DNA of 64,000 bases from the NCBI RefSeq assembly GCF_001562255.1, contig NZ_CP014301.1:5301501-5365500 (forward strand), read 5' to 3'. Shown here piece by piece: positions 47,051 to 55,255 of the stretch. The number at the start of each line of letters is the position of its first letter. Position 1 is the first letter of the stretch. The notes below the pieces were generated by a model. The model saw only the letters and a program-made list of their open reading frames with translations. It had not been told where the DNA came from and ran no database searches. This stretch comes from Bosea sp. PAMC 26642 (GTDB lineage: Bacteria; Pseudomonadota; Alphaproteobacteria; Rhizobiales; Beijerinckiaceae). The position numbers and the translations under genes are program-made.

Positions 47051-48889
47051 TCATAGGCGCTTGCGCAGCGCGTCTTCATAACGCTCGCGTGCATCGACAA
47101 CCTGCGCCCGCTCAGAAACCTCCGGCACGGCCACCTCCCACCAATGCCCGCCGGCATCGGTCGAAAGAGCCGGGTCGGTGTCGATCACGACGACGCTGGT
47201 GCGCTTATGCGACCGGCTCTCGGCCAGCGCGGCGTCGAGTTCGGCGAGGTTTCCGACCTTGCGCGCGATCGCGCCGAGCGAGGCGGCATGGGCCGCGAAA
47301 TCGATCGCCGGCAGCGTCTCGTGGCGGCTGTCGGCGAGCAGGTTGTTGAAGGGTGCTCCCCCTGTCGCATTCTGCAGCCGGTTGATGCAGCCGAAGCCGC
47401 GATTGTCGAGCACGACGATGGTGAGCTTCAGGCCCAGCATCACCGAGGTCGCGATCTCGGAATTCATCATCAGATAGGAGCCGTCGCCGACCATGACGAC
47501 GACCTCGCGCGCCGGGTCGGCCATCTTGACGCCGAGCCCGCCCGCGATCTCGTAGCCCATGCAAGAGAAGCCGTATTCCATATGGTAGCCGCCGGCTGCG
47601 CCCGCCTGCCAAAGCTTGTGCAACTCGCCCGGCAGGCCGCCGGCTGCGCAGAGCACGACATCCGACGGTTCACTCCAGCGCTGCACGGCGCCGACCACCT
47701 GCGCATCGCTCGGCAAAGGCTGGTTGCCCGGCGCGGTATAGCGCGCCGCCGTTGTGAGCCAATCGGTGCGCGCGGCCTGCGCTTGCGCGGTCCAGCCCGC
47801 CGGTGCGCGATATCCCGAAAGCGCGCGCGTCAGTTCGGCGAGCCCGGCCCGCGCGTCGCAGACCAGGGGCTGCGCCTTGTGCTTGGCGGCATCGAAAGCT
47901 TGCAGGTTCAGCCCGACGATCCTGCAGTCCGGGTTGGAAAAGAGCGAGCGCGATCCCGTGGTAAAATCCTGCAGCCGCGTGCCGACGGCGAGGACCAGAT
48001 CCGCCTCCTGCGCCAGCGCATTGGCCGCGCCGGTCCCGGTCACGCCGATCGCGCCAAGATTCAGCGGGTGGCCGTGGGGCAGGGCGCTCTTTCCGGCCTG
48101 CGTCTCGCCGGCGGGAACGCCATGCGCCGCGCAGAATGCGGCAAGCTGCGTTTCGGCCTCGCTGTAGAGCACGCCGCCGCCGGCCACGACGTAAGGTCTC
48201 TTCGCCGCCCTGATCAGCGCGACCGCCTCCGCCAGTTCGGCCTCGTCGGGACGCGGCCGGCGCGGGCTCCAGACCCGTTCGGCGAAGAGGCTTTCGGGAT
48301 AATCGAAGGCTTCCGTCTGGACATCCTGGCACAGCGCCAGCGTCACCGGCCCGCATTCGGCCGGGTCGGTCAGCACGGTCATGGCCCGCTCGAAGGCAGG
48401 GATCAGCTGCTCGGGCCGCGTCAGTCGGTCGAAATAGCGCGAGACCGGCCTGAAGCAGTCATTGGCCGAGACGGTGCCGTCGCCGAAATCCTCGATCTGC
48501 TGCAGCACCGGGTCGGGCCGGCGGCTCGCAAAGACATCGCCCGGCAACAGCAGTACCGGCAACCGGTTGACATGGGCGACGGCGGCGGCCGTGACCATGT
48601 TGGTCGCGCCCGGGCCGATCGAACTCGTCACCGCCATCATCCGACGCCGGCGCGACGCCTTTGCGAAGGCGATCGCCGCATGCGCCATCGCCTGCTCGTT
48701 ATGGGCGCGGAAGGTCTGCAGCGTGTCGCGCGCGCCATGCAGCGCCTCGCCCAGCCCCGCGACGTTGCCGTGTCCGAAGATCGCCCAGACGCCCGCGAAC
48801 AGCGGCAGGGTCTCGCCGTCGATGACGGTCTTCTGTTGGCCGAGCGCCCTGACGAGCGCCTGCGCCATGGTGAGCCTGATCGTGCCCAT
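47051..48889 (-). CDS. iolD: 3D-(3,5/4)-trihydroxycyclohexane-1,2-dione acylhydrolase
   Basis: Thiamine-diphosphate enzyme that opens the ring of the inositol-derived dione to give 5-deoxy-D-glucuronate. It has the three-domain layout of the acetolactate-synthase family: N-terminal pyrimidine-binding domain with the Glu-containing region FRAHNEQAMAHAAIAFAKA, the middle domain, and the C-terminal cofactor domain with VGDGSYLMMNSEIATSVMLGLKLTIVVLDN (GDG...N metal motif). Its 612 residues match IolD. It lies 9 bases after iolC and is co-transcribed with it. Confidence 0.93.
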   Translation of the reverse strand: MGTIRLTMAQALVRALGQQKTVIDGETLPLFAGVWAIFGHGNVAGLGEALHGARDTLQTFRAHNEQAMAHAAIAFAKASRRRRMMAVTSSIGPGATNMVTAAAVAHVNRLPVLLLPGDVFASRRPDPVLQQIEDFGDGTVSANDCFRPVSRYFDRLTRPEQLIPAFERAMTVLTDPAECGPVTLALCQDVQTEAFDYPESLFAERVWSPRRPRPDEAELAEAVALIRAAKRPYVVAGGGVLYSEAETQLAAFCAAHGVPAGETQAGKSALPHGHPLNLGAIGVTGTGAANALAQEADLVLAVGTRLQDFTTGSRSLFSNPDCRIVGLNLQAFDAAKHKAQPLVCDARAGLAELTRALSGYRAPAGWTAQAQAARTDWLTTAARYTAPGNQPLPSDAQVVGAVQRWSEPSDVVLCAAGGLPGELHKLWQAGAAGGYHMEYGFSCMGYEIAGGLGVKMADPAREVVVMVGDGSYLMMNSEIATSVMLGLKLTIVVLDNRGFGCINRLQNATGGAPFNNLLADSRHETLPAIDFAAHAASLGAIARKVGNLAELDAALAESRSHKRTSVVVIDTDPALSTDAGGHWWEVAVPEVSERAQVVDARERYEDALRKRL

Positions 48890-48898
48890 GTCCGTCTC

Positions 48899-50827
48899 CT
48901 ACCGCGCCTTCCAGGCTTCGACCAGCCGGCCGAAGCGCTGCGCCATCATCGCGGTCGCGGCCTCGTCGTCGATCGCGCCCGACAGCCAGTCGCGCGCCAC
49001 CTCGCCGAAGATCGTGCGCCCGACGGCGAATCCCTTGACCGTGGCGGCCGCAGCGGAATCGCGAAATGCTTGCACGACGATCTCTTCAGGCGCATCGAGC
49101 CCGAGCAACAGCACGCCGCGGCAGGCCGGGTCGCGCCGCGCGATCACGGCGTCGATCGCCTCCCAGGCGGCGGCCGAGGGCTGGCCCTCCAGCTTCCACC
49201 AGTCGGGCCTGATCCCGATGGCATAGAGCCGCTCCATCACCGTGGCCGTGGTGTCGTCGCCGAGCAGGCCGTGCTTCGAAACGATGATCTCGACCAGCAG
49301 CTCCCGCCCGACCTGCCGGCAGGCCAGCGCGACGCGCTTCAGCACCGCCTCCTGCGCAGCCTTCATCGCGGGCTCGTCGTCGGGATGGTAGAAGCAAAGG
49401 CACTTCGCGACATGATCGACCGGCCATTCGGCGAGGCTCGCGCCGAGCGAGCCTGTCACGTCGGTCTCCAATGCCAGCGGGCGCGAGCCGGGCAGTTCGA
49501 GCGGCCGCGCGATCCAGAAGCCGTGGTCGCCGGCCTGAAACAGCGCCTCGCGGCCATGGCTGCCGTCGATCAGCATGCCGAAGCCGGGTCGTCCGGCCGC
49601 AACGCGCGCGGCGGCCGCGACGGCCAGCGTCTTGAAGGCCGCGATCTGTTCGCGCAGGGCCCCTGCGGCGTCGGCCATCTCCTCCAGCTGGGAGCGATGG
49701 TCGATGGCGAGCGCCATGATCGCGGGCGATTGCGGCCGCCGCGTCGTCGTCCAATGGATGTGATTGATCTCGATATCGTTGCGCAGCGCGCGATACGGCG
49801 AGCCGTGTTTCAGGAAATACTGCAATTCCGGAAAGGTCGGGCTCTCGGGCGAGCACAGCAGCCGCGATACCGCAAAGGCGCCGCAGGCATTGGCCCAGGC
49901 GCAACAGGTCTCGATGGGCTCGTCGCGCAGCCAGCCGCGCAGGAAGCCCGACATGAAGGCATCGCCAGCGCCGAGCACATTGTAGACCTCGACCGGGAAG
50001 CCCGGTCCCTTGACGCCGTCCTCGATCGAGCCGGGGATGGCGCCGGGAAACACCACGCAGCCCATCGGCCCGCGTTTGCAGACGATGGTCGCGGAACTCA
50101 GGCCGCGGATCGTGCGGATGGCCGCAAGCGTGTCTTCCGAGCCGCCGGCGGCGTGGAGTTCCTCTTCCGTGCCGACGACGAGGTCGCAATCAGGAAGGAT
50201 CTGCTGGAGATGGCGTGTGACGTCGTCGGAGCGAACATAGCGCTCCTCGCCCGCGGCGTGGCCGGCCAGGCCCCAGAGGTTCGGACGGTAGTCGACATCG
50301 AACACGACTTTGCGGCCATGCTGGCGGGCCAGCGCAATCGCCTTCTTCTGCGCGGCGGCGGGGCCGGGCATGGCGAAATGAGTGCCCGTGACGACGATCG
50401 CCTTGGCCGATGCGATGAAGGCCTCGTCGATCTCGCTCTCCGCCAGCGCCGCGTCGGCGCAATCGGTCCGGTAGAAGATCAGCGGAAAGGTCTTTTCGTC
50501 GCGCACGCCCAGGATCACCAGCGCGGTCAGGCGCGTCGGGTCGGTGACGACGCCCTTCGTTTCGACGCCCTCTCGCGCAAGCTGTTCGAGGATGAAGCGC
50601 CCCATCTGCTCGTCACCGACGCGGGTGATCACCGCCGATTGCAGGCCGAGCCGCGCCGTGCCGATGGCGATGTTGGTCGGGCAGCCGCCGACAGCCTTGA
50701 CGAAGGAGCCCATATCCTCGAGCCGGCCGCCGATCTGCTGGCCGTAGAGATCGACCGAAGATCGGCCGATGGCGATCACGTCCAGAGCAGGAGCGAGGGA
50801 GGTCGACATGCGCGTTTCGGCCTTCAT
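48899..50827 (-). CDS. iolC: 5-dehydro-2-deoxygluconokinase fused to a DUF2090 aldolase-like domain
   Basis: Bifunctional inositol-pathway protein. Residues about 8-340 form a PfkB-type sugar kinase (GGCPTNIAIGTARLG, and the signature NVLGAGDAFMSGFLRG with the catalytic Asp). Residues about 345-642 form the DUF2090 domain, related to class I aldolases, which probably performs the IolJ aldol cleavage of the phosphorylated product. Such fusions are common in alphaproteobacteria. The ATG at 50827 overlaps the stop of the RpiR gene (ATGA); MSTS at 50809 is an alternative start. Fusion explains why no separate iolJ is needed. Confidence 0.92.
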   Translation of the reverse strand: MKAETRMSTSLAPALDVIAIGRSSVDLYGQQIGGRLEDMGSFVKAVGGCPTNIAIGTARLGLQSAVITRVGDEQMGRFILEQLAREGVETKGVVTDPTRLTALVILGVRDEKTFPLIFYRTDCADAALAESEIDEAFIASAKAIVVTGTHFAMPGPAAAQKKAIALARQHGRKVVFDVDYRPNLWGLAGHAAGEERYVRSDDVTRHLQQILPDCDLVVGTEEELHAAGGSEDTLAAIRTIRGLSSATIVCKRGPMGCVVFPGAIPGSIEDGVKGPGFPVEVYNVLGAGDAFMSGFLRGWLRDEPIETCCAWANACGAFAVSRLLCSPESPTFPELQYFLKHGSPYRALRNDIEINHIHWTTTRRPQSPAIMALAIDHRSQLEEMADAAGALREQIAAFKTLAVAAAARVAAGRPGFGMLIDGSHGREALFQAGDHGFWIARPLELPGSRPLALETDVTGSLGASLAEWPVDHVAKCLCFYHPDDEPAMKAAQEAVLKRVALACRQVGRELLVEIIVSKHGLLGDDTTATVMERLYAIGIRPDWWKLEGQPSAAAWEAIDAVIARRDPACRGVLLLGLDAPEEIVVQAFRDSAAAATVKGFAVGRTIFGEVARDWLSGAIDDEAATAMMAQRFGRLVEAWKAR

Positions 50828-51699
50828 CCGGCGAGGTCGGGAGCGGCGGAAACGCCTGATGTCTCGGCTGTCGCGACGGCGAGAGTCATGGCCAGCGCGA
50901 AGGTCGCGGCCATGGAGCGGAAGGCGCCGTAATCGGCCTCCGCAACCTCCAGCCAGTGCGTGCAGTTCTCGGCGAGTGGGCTGAGTGCGCTGTCGGTCAG
51001 CGCCAGTACCGGCACGCCCCGGCGATGTGCGGCTGCCGCGATCTCGACGGTGGCCGGTGCGTAAGGCGCGCAGCTTACCGCCAGCACGACGTCGTCGAGA
51101 GCGGCGATCGCGGCCTGTTCTGGGCCGAGGCCCGCGATCTGATCGACTAGCACGGCACGGATGCCGAGCTTGCCGAAGGCATAGGCGAGATAGGAGACGA
51201 CCGGGAACATCCGCCGCGAGCCGATGAGCACGATGGTGCGCGCACCGGCCAGCAGCGTCACCGCCGCATCGAGCCGTTCGCCGTCGATCGTCGCTCGCAA
51301 TTGGCCAAGCGATGCCTCGCCAGCGGCGATGAAGCCTTCCAGCAGTTTGGCGGAGCCGCCTTCGCCCGCCTCGCCGGCACGCAACGCCGCCAGGCGCTCA
51401 CGGTGATCGACGGCCTGTCGCCGCAGTCGTGCCCGAAAGACCTCCTGCAACTCGCTGAAACCGGAATAGTCGAGCGCCTGCGCGAAACGGACCAGGGTCG
51501 ATGCCTGCACGCCAGCCTTCTCGGCGATCTGCGCCGTTGAGCCGAAAGCCATGTCGTCGAGATGGGCCAGCGCATGGTCGGCGACCTGCTTCAGCCGCTT
51601 CGGCAATCGCGCCCTGCGCTCGCGCAAAAGCGTGACGAAGCCGTCGAAATCGGGCTCTGAAACGGTTTTTGATGCGACGGGGAGGGGCGCAACTGGCAT
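50824..51699 (-). CDS. RpiR-family transcriptional regulator of the iol genes
   Basis: Regulator with an N-terminal RpiR helix-turn-helix (AQIAEKAGVQASTLVRFAQALDYSGFSELQEVFRARL) and a C-terminal SIS domain that binds a phosphosugar (VLIGSRRMFPVVSYLAYAF, AVSCAPYAPATVEIAAAAHRRGVPVLALTDS). RpiR/IolR proteins control inositol genes in rhizobia. The ATG at 51699 has GGAA 8 bases upstream and is preferred to a TTG at 51720. It heads the minus-strand run through iolC, and an operator-like palindrome lies 45 bases upstream, between it and the divergent SDR gene. Confidence 0.9.
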   Translation of the reverse strand: MPVAPLPVASKTVSEPDFDGFVTLLRERRARLPKRLKQVADHALAHLDDMAFGSTAQIAEKAGVQASTLVRFAQALDYSGFSELQEVFRARLRRQAVDHRERLAALRAGEAGEGGSAKLLEGFIAAGEASLGQLRATIDGERLDAAVTLLAGARTIVLIGSRRMFPVVSYLAYAFGKLGIRAVLVDQIAGLGPEQAAIAALDDVVLAVSCAPYAPATVEIAAAAHRRGVPVLALTDSALSPLAENCTHWLEVAEADYGAFRSMAATFALAMTLAVATAETSGVSAAPDLAG

Positions 51700-51743
51700 G
51701 AAGCATTCCGGCAGGAGCAACCTTGACTTCGGCTGCGGATGGA

Positions 51744-51759
51744 TGGAATGAATATTCCA
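51744..51759. promoter_or_regulatory. Probable RpiR/IolR operator
   Basis: TGGAATGAATATTCCA is a perfect inverted repeat (TGGAAT and ATTCCA around GAAT). GGAAT/ATTCC palindromes are the known kind of site for rhizobial IolR. A related half, GGAGAATAAAACAATCC, follows at about 51763-51779. It lies between the divergent iol operons. Confidence 0.65.
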
Positions 51760-51817
51760 ATCGGAGAATAAAACAATCCATTCGTATCAAAATTATGCAG
51801 TGGGAGCGTGACGCAAG

Positions 51818-52615
51818 GTGGCCAGCGAAGGCTTTGCCAGAGACCTGACCGGCAAGACCGCCATCGTGACCGGCGGCAGCCAGGGACTGGGCGAAGCCAT
51901 TGCACGCGAATTCGCGAGCCGAGGCCTCGGCGGCCTGCTGCTGACCGGCCGCAACCGCGAGCGCGGCGAGGCGGTCGCAGCCTCGCTTCGCAGCGCCACC
52001 TGCGACGCCCGCTTCCATGCCGCCGACCTCGCCGATCTCGAATCGGTCCGGGCGATCGTGCCCTTTACGGAAGCGAGCTTTGGCCGCATCGACATTCTCG
52101 TCAACGCCGCAGGCGACACCGACCGAGGCTCGATCTTCGATACCTCGCCGGACCTTTACGAGCGCATCATGGCGGTCAATCTGCGTGCGCCTTTCTTCCT
52201 GATCCAGGATGCAGCCGAAGCGATGCGCCGCCTGTCGATCGAAGGCGCGATCGTCAACATCCAGTCGATGTCGGCCCATGGCGGCCAGCCTTTCCTGTCG
52301 GCCTACAGCGTCTCGAAAGCCGCGCTGGCGGCGCTGACGAAGAACGCGGCCTATGGGCTGCTCGCGCACCGCATCCGCGTCAACGGCCTCAATATCGGCT
52401 GGATGGCGACGCCGGGCGAGGACGCGATCATGCGCAAGCGGCATGGCGCGCAGGATGGCTGGCTCGAAGAGGCCCAAGGCAAGCAGCCCTTCGGACGCCT
52501 GCTCGATCCGCGCGAGGTCGCCAAGGCGGTGGCCTATCTCGCTTCGGCCGAATCCGGCCTGATGACGGGTGCCAATATCGATTTCGACCAGTCGATCCTC
52601 GGAGCACATGACTGA
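51818..52615 (+). CDS. SDR-family oxidoreductase linked to inositol catabolism
   Basis: Classical SDR of 265 residues with a GTG start. The nucleotide loop is TGGSQGLGEAIA, NAAG stabilises the fold, and the catalytic Ser (QSMSAHG) and YSVSK pair are present. It lies just downstream of the RpiR-type palindrome and overlaps the following dehydrogenase gene's earliest possible start. It probably oxidises or epimerises an inositol isomer or related cyclitol so that it can enter the pathway. The exact substrate is not readable. Confidence 0.87.
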   Translation: MASEGFARDLTGKTAIVTGGSQGLGEAIAREFASRGLGGLLLTGRNRERGEAVAASLRSATCDARFHAADLADLESVRAIVPFTEASFGRIDILVNAAGDTDRGSIFDTSPDLYERIMAVNLRAPFFLIQDAAEAMRRLSIEGAIVNIQSMSAHGGQPFLSAYSVSKAALAALTKNAAYGLLAHRIRVNGLNIGWMATPGEDAIMRKRHGAQDGWLEEAQGKQPFGRLLDPREVAKAVAYLASAESGLMTGANIDFDQSILGAHD

Positions 52616-52661
52616 TGCCGAGGCTCTCTTTTCGACCATGACGACAGGACAGAAGACGACG

Positions 52662-53660
52662 ATGCGATTTGGATTGCTGGGCGCCGGGCGGATCGGCCGG
52701 ATTCACGGGATGAACGTCGCCGCGCGCGCCGATTCTACTCTGGTTGCGGTGGCCGACGCCTCTCAGGAGGCCGCAGCCTCGCTGGCGGCCGCCACGGGCG
52801 CGAAGGTTGCGACCGCTGAGGCCATCCTGGCCGACGCCTCGATCGACGCCGTCCTGATCTGCACGCCGACCGACACCCATGCCGACCTGATCGAGGCCGC
52901 CGTCTCGGCCGGAAAGGCGGTCTTCTGCGAAAAACCGGTCGATCTCGACGCCGGCCGCATCCGCCGCTGCCTCGCCATCGTGGAGACATCCGGCAAGCCG
53001 CTGATGATCGGCTTCAACCGCCGCTTCGATCCGAATTTCGCCGCCCTTGAAAGCCGCCTGCGGGCGGGCGAGGCCGGCGCGATCGAGATCGTCAGCGTGA
53101 TCTCGCGCGATCCCTCGCCGCCGCCGGTCGAATACGTTGCGCGCTCCGGCGGGCTCTTCCGCGACATGATGATCCATGATTTCGACATGGCCCGTTTCCT
53201 TCTGGCCGAGGAGCCGATCGAGGTTTTCGCGCTGGGTTCGGCCCTGGTCGATCCGGCGATCGGCGAAGCCGGCGACGTCGACACCGCAGCGGTGCTGATG
53301 AAGACGGCATCGGGCCGGATCGCCCAGATCTCGAATTCGCGCCGCGCGACGTATGGCTACGACCAGCGCATCGAGGTCCACGGCTCGAAGGGCATGCTGC
53401 GCGCCGGCAACATCCACGAGACCACGGTCGAGAGCGCGACGGGGCAGGGCTTCCGCGCCGATCCGGTGCAGAACTTCTTCCTCGAGCGCTATGCCGCCGC
53501 CTATCGCGCCGAACTCGACGCCTTCGTCACGGCTTGCACAGGGGGCAAGGCGCCGACGCCCTCGGGCCGAGATGGCCTCAGGGCCCAGATCCTCGCCGAT
53601 GCGGCCACCGAGTCCTTCCGAACGGGCAAGCCCGTCGCCGTCGCGCTGGAGACGATCTGA
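52662..53660 (+). CDS. Gfo/Idh/MocA-family dehydrogenase, inositol 2-dehydrogenase-like
   Basis: NAD-dependent oxidoreductase that would oxidise myo-inositol or scyllo-inositol to the keto form. The Rossmann start is RFGLLGAGRIGRIHGMN, followed by CTPTDTHADLI, the EKPVDLD motif with the catalytic Lys, and DMMIHDFDMARFL with the catalytic Asp and His. This set is typical of IolG/Idh. In-frame ATGs at 52608 and 52638 are possible, but AGGAC and the conserved N-terminus favour 52662. It is the second gene of the plus-strand iol operon, ahead of an inositol-phosphatase-like gene. Confidence 0.9.
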   Translation: MRFGLLGAGRIGRIHGMNVAARADSTLVAVADASQEAAASLAAATGAKVATAEAILADASIDAVLICTPTDTHADLIEAAVSAGKAVFCEKPVDLDAGRIRRCLAIVETSGKPLMIGFNRRFDPNFAALESRLRAGEAGAIEIVSVISRDPSPPPVEYVARSGGLFRDMMIHDFDMARFLLAEEPIEVFALGSALVDPAIGEAGDVDTAAVLMKTASGRIAQISNSRRATYGYDQRIEVHGSKGMLRAGNIHETTVESATGQGFRADPVQNFFLERYAAAYRAELDAFVTACTGGKAPTPSGRDGLRAQILADAATESFRTGKPVAVALETI

Positions 53661-53662
53661 CC

Positions 53663-54445
53663 ATGACCCCGGCCGAACTCGACCTGCGCCAATACGCCGT
53701 GCTCGGCCTCGTCGCCGAGGCAAGCGTCATGGCGTTCGACTATTTCAACAAGCGCGACAGCCTCGGCATCACGATGAAGGGCGCGCAGGACTGGCTGACC
53801 GTCGCCGACGGCGCGGTGGAGGAGTTCCTGCGCCAGCGGCTCTCCGTGCTGTTCCCGGCCGATGCCGTGATCGGCGAGGAGGGCGGCGGCGAGGCCTCAG
53901 ACGCGGTCTGGATCATCGACCCGATCGATGGCACCTCGAATTTCGCCCGCGGCGACCGCAACTGGTGCATCTCGATCGGCTTCCTGTTGAAAGGCGTGCC
54001 CGAGATCGGCATCATCGCGGCGCCCGCGCTCGACGAGGTCTATGTCGGCCGGCGCGGCCGGGGCGCGACCATGAACGGCCAGCCGATCCGGGTGTCGGGC
54101 GGCAGCGACATCACCCGCGCCTATGTCGAACTCGGCTGGTCGACGCGCATTCCGGCCGCGAATTACCTCGCCACGATCGAACGCGGCTATGCGGCGGGCG
54201 CCTCGATCAAGCGATCGGGCTCGGGCGCGCTCGGCATCTGCCATGTCGCCAATGGACGTACCGACGGCTATGGCGAACTCCACATCAACGCCTGGGACGT
54301 GGCGGCGGGCATCGTCATCGCCTCTGAGGCCGGTGCGGCGGTCAATGATTTTTTTGCTGGCGACGGGATCAGGACCGGCAATCCGATCCTGTGCTGTACG
54401 CCCGGTCTTGCCGAGGACCTCAGGGCGATCACGGGGATTTTTTAA
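53663..54445 (+). CDS. Inositol monophosphatase family protein
   Basis: Mg-dependent phosphatase of 260 residues. Metal motifs are GEEGGGE (Glu), IIDPIDGTSNF (two Asp and the Thr), and NAWDVAAGIVI (Asp). It would hydrolyse inositol-1-phosphate or a similar sugar phosphate. The ATG is 2 bases after the dehydrogenase stop, so it is co-transcribed with it. The link to inositol genes supports a role in producing free inositol, though members of the family also act on other phosphorylated compounds. Confidence 0.9.
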   Translation: MTPAELDLRQYAVLGLVAEASVMAFDYFNKRDSLGITMKGAQDWLTVADGAVEEFLRQRLSVLFPADAVIGEEGGGEASDAVWIIDPIDGTSNFARGDRNWCISIGFLLKGVPEIGIIAAPALDEVYVGRRGRGATMNGQPIRVSGGSDITRAYVELGWSTRIPAANYLATIERGYAAGASIKRSGSGALGICHVANGRTDGYGELHINAWDVAAGIVIASEAGAAVNDFFAGDGIRTGNPILCCTPGLAEDLRAITGIF

Positions 54446-55053
54446 CCGGCACGATAAAAGTCGATCTTTGCATCGACTGGATCGAACTTCGTGAATTCTC
54501 CTCTGCCAGCAGCGTCGCTTCTGATGCCCGCGCCGCAACCGGGCGGATGACGCCACGCGTAGAACGTGGCCTGCAAGTTCATCGATCGCTTGCGCTTTCA
54601 GGCTCGGCTGCCGGAACACGCGGTGGATACGATCGTTGTGCTGCTGGGGGGCAACCGGGAGGTCGCCATGCGAGACGGTCAGGGAAACAAGCTTTCGTCG
54701 GACGAAGTCGACAAGATCAGGTCGCCCCAGGCTGCGGTGAGCGACATGTCGGTCAAGCTTACATCGATCCGCGTCCCGAGAAGGCCGAGCCTGTCCGCGA
54801 GAAAGATGCCAAGCGGGAGTTCGAGACGGATCCAAAGCCTGTATTCTAGGCGTGCTTGCCAGCATGCGCGCCGGCCAAAGTCGCTCAGCCGGCAAGCCCG
54901 GCGCTTTCAGCTTCAGTCTTGTGGCACGCATCCTTTCGCGCAGCTCTATTGGAACAGTCACCAGTGGCGAGCGGTGCTTTGACCTGACTTGAGATGGGCT
55001 GACGAGTTCGTTCATTCTTGACATCTGGGTGAAGCACACCTCATCCTGACTCT
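54446..55053. other. Long intergenic region upstream of the TPP riboswitch, no supported gene
   Basis: About 600 bases with no ORF that I can assign. A plus-strand open frame at 54566-54982 and overlapping minus-strand frames exist, but they show no recognisable family and no good ribosome sites. This would fit degraded sequence or an old insertion. The promoter of the riboswitch operon should lie near its right end. TTCTTGACA at about 55015-55023 resembles a -35 box, but I see no clear -10. Confidence 0.4.
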
Positions 55054-55166
55054 GTTCCCAGGGGGGCCTCGCTAGGAGGCTGAGATTCCGCCGGCCCGGA
55101 CGCTGTCCGGACAACGCGGTGACCCTCCGAACCTGATCCGGTTCATACCGGCGTAGGGATGCGGGA
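55054..55166 (+). ncRNA. TPP riboswitch (THI element)
   Basis: Thiamine-pyrophosphate-sensing leader RNA. All conserved blocks of the aptamer are present in order: GGGGGGCC, GGCTGAGA at 55078-55085, ACCCTCCGAACCTGATCCGG around 55131-55150, and CGGCGTAGGGA at 55149-55159. The extra hairpin CCGGAC-GCT-GTCCGG at 55095-55109 is the usual variable arm. The P1 strands are at about 55054-55059 and 55162-55166. It lies about 90 bases upstream of the LuxE-like gene on the same strand, so it governs that operon. When TPP is abundant, expression should fall. Confidence 0.95.
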
Positions 55167-55170
55167 CATC

Positions 55171-55199
55171 GGGCGTTGCGACGCCCCATTTCCATCTTT
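55171..55199 (+). promoter_or_regulatory. Expression-platform hairpin of the TPP riboswitch (terminator-like)
   Basis: GGGCGT and ACGCCC form six pairs around TGCG, followed by CATTTCCATCTTTG, which is T-rich but interrupted. This could be a weak intrinsic terminator or a ribosome-access switch. It starts just after the aptamer, so it is placed to respond to TPP binding. Confidence 0.5.
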
Positions 55200-55255
55200 G
55201 CGCGGGTTGGTGGACCGACCGCTGTCGTTCGGCCTCGTCGGGGCTGCGGCGGCGC

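Noticed and set aside
47144..50932. A very long open frame (over 1200 codons) on the plus strand
   Set aside because: It lies exactly antisense to iolC and iolD, is rich in Arg, Gly, Asp and His, and has no family features; it is a GC-driven shadow.
54566..54982. A 138-codon plus-strand gene before the riboswitch
   Set aside because: No family resemblance, no convincing ribosome site, and competing frames on the other strand of similar quality.
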